The notes beneath the pieces were generated by a model. The model was not told the origin of the DNA. It was given only the letters and a program-made list of their open reading frames with translations, and did no database searches. A DNA stretch of 15,456 bases from Nitriliruptoraceae bacterium (GTDB lineage: Bacteria; Actinomycetota; Nitriliruptoria; Nitriliruptorales; Nitriliruptoraceae). Location of the stretch: positions 1 through 15,456 of the forward strand of contig SKJO01000022.1 in NCBI GenBank assembly GCA_007121975.1. Direction: 5' to 3'. Positions 14,503 through 15,456 of the stretch are shown here, in pieces. Position numbers and translations under genes: made by a program. Positions within the stretch are counted from its first letter, which is position 1; each line of letters starts with the position of its first letter.

Positions 14503-15242
14503 GCACCTCTGCGGCCACCGAGCCGCTGATGATCGCCGACGACGTCACCGCCGGCTACCTGCCGGGCATCGACATCCTCACCGGCTGCGACCTGTCGCTG
14601 TACGAGGGGGAGTTCGTCGGCATCATCGGCCCCAACGGCGCAGGCAAGTCCACCCTCGTCAAGGCCCTGTTCGGCCTGGTCAACGTCCGGTCGGGGTCGG
14701 TGAGACTGCGCGGGGAGGACATCAGCAACGTCGCCGCCAACCGACTGGTGGCCAAAGGCGTCGGCTACGTGCCCCAGACCCGCAACGTGTTCCCGAGCCT
14801 GACCATCGAGGAGAACCTCGAGATGGGGTTGTTCCTCCAGCCCCGGGAGTTCGACACCCGCTTCGAGAAGGTCTCCGCGCTGTTCCCCCTGCTCGGACAG
14901 CGACGCAAGCAGCGGGCGGGCGGCCTGTCCGGTGGCGAACGCCAGATGGTGGCGATGGGCCGGGCGCTGATGATGGAGCCCTCGGTGCTGCTGCTCGACG
15001 AACCCTCGGCGGGCCTGTCCCCCGCCCTGCAGGACGAGGCGTTCCTGCGTGCAAAGGAGATCAACGCCACCGGGGTCTCGATCGTGATGGTCGAGCAGAA
15101 CGCCCGGCGCTGCCTGCAGATCTGCCACCGGGCCTACGTCCTCGACCAGGGGCGCAACGCCTACACCGGGTCCGGTCAGCAGCTGCTGCACGACCCCAAG
15201 GTCATCGAGCTGTACCTGGGGACGCTGGCCCAGAAGGACTGA
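14499..15242 (+). CDS. livF: branched-chain amino acid-type ABC transporter ATP-binding protein (LivF-like)
   Basis: Second ATPase subunit, partner of LivG in a HAAT-type importer. The 247-residue length is typical. Walker A GPNGAGKS (44-51), Q-loop Gln93 in YVPQTRNVFPSLTIEENL (a strong LivF signature), ABC signature LSGGE (143-147), Walker B VLLLDEP (163-169), and a VEQNARRCLQ segment (198-207) where LivF proteins carry VEQN instead of VEHD. GTG 14499 overlaps the livG stop as GTGA, so it is translationally coupled. It ends 17 bp before the tandem repeat array; no further gene follows in the window, so the operon either ends here or resumes beyond the repeats. Confidence 0.93.
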   Translation: MSTSAATEPLMIADDVTAGYLPGIDILTGCDLSLYEGEFVGIIGPNGAGKSTLVKALFGLVNVRSGSVRLRGEDISNVAANRLVAKGVGYVPQTRNVFPSLTIEENLEMGLFLQPREFDTRFEKVSALFPLLGQRRKQRAGGLSGGERQMVAMGRALMMEPSVLLLDEPSAGLSPALQDEAFLRAKEINATGVSIVMVEQNARRCLQICHRAYVLDQGRNAYTGSGQQLLHDPKVIELYLGTLAQKD

Positions 15243-15259
15243 GGCGCGCGTACGGAACC

Positions 15260-15456
15260 CTCGCCCACGCGAGTTCCGGCGTCGACGGGCCCCGGCAGAC
15301 GCCCAAGCCGCCCGGCAGACGCCCAAAACACTCGCCCACGCGAGTTCCGGCGTCGACGGGCCCCGGCAGACGCCCAAGCCGCCCGGCGGACGCCCAAAAC
15401 ACTCGCCCACGCGAGTTCCCGCCCCCACGAACCCCGCCGGGCGCCCAAAACACTCG
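15260..15456. repeat. nested tandem repeat array (71-bp units with a 20-bp sub-repeat)
   Basis: Unit 1 (15260-15330) and unit 2 (15331-15401) are each 71 bp and differ at one base (A to G at 15388). Unit 3 (15402-15452) is 51 bp, diverged in the middle, and lacks one 20-bp sub-repeat. A fourth unit seems to begin at 15453 and runs off the window. Each unit opens with CTCGC-CCAC-GCGAG (a 5-6 bp stem) and ends with two tandem copies of CCCGGCAGACGCCCAA. Read on the minus strand the stem is followed by TGTTTT, terminator-like. No protein is supported: 71 is not a multiple of three and the open frames here are low-complexity. Confidence 0.85.

Noticed and set aside
15176..15453. Minus-strand coding frames across the 3' repeats
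   Set aside because: The 71-bp period changes frame in each unit, the peptides are Trp/Ala/Gly/Arg low-complexity, and no ribosome-binding site or domain is seen.
15260..15456. CRISPR array
   Set aside because: Units are directly tandem with internal sub-repeats and no unique spacers of constant length, and no cas gene is present.

Overview
This window comes from a high-GC (clearly above 65 %) bacterial chromosome. Bacterial-type tRNAs without encoded CCA, TANNNT promoters with start codons right behind them, a DUF4446-pheA-serS cluster and six-TM histidine kinases all suggest an actinobacterium. Acidimicrobiia is my best guess, from gene order and codon style only, so the class is uncertain. 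No phage, IS, CRISPR or plasmid genes are visible.

Layout. A terminator and a two-tRNA cluster, Arg(ACG) and Ser(GCT), lie on the minus strand at 1-233. Next is a YihY/BrkB-family membrane protein (+). It converges on, and overlaps by 53 bp, the 3' end of a signalling operon on the minus strand (1282-4496): a catalytically degenerate histidine-kinase-like protein followed by an intact histidine kinase. Divergent from that operon is a REC-like/PAS/PAS/GGDEF/EAL cyclic-di-GMP protein (4619-7213, +). Then comes tRNA-Ser(TGA) (minus), followed by a second degenerate-kinase/kinase operon (7373-10470, minus). This lies 24 bp downstream of serS, which is preceded by pheA and a DUF4446 gene, all on the minus strand. 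Divergent from these are the ATPase genes of a branched-chain amino acid type ABC transporter, livG-livF (+). The window ends in a nested tandem repeat (period 71 bp, with a 20-bp sub-repeat).

How the genes may work together. The most interesting content is the pair of paralogous two-gene kinase modules flanking the c-di-GMP gene. In each, the first protein (TM-GAF-DHp-like) has lost the phospho-accepting His, replaced by Glu in both copies, and the ATP-binding motifs. It is joined by an ATGA overlap to a 582-residue kinase with all catalytic boxes. No response regulator gene is present. The only receiver-like domain in the window is the degenerate one at the N-terminus of the GGDEF/EAL protein. 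My inference is that two membrane sensor complexes, each an active kinase with a pseudokinase partner, may act on c-di-GMP turnover or on a regulator elsewhere. The serS/pheA/DUF4446 and livGF parts look like ordinary housekeeping genes.
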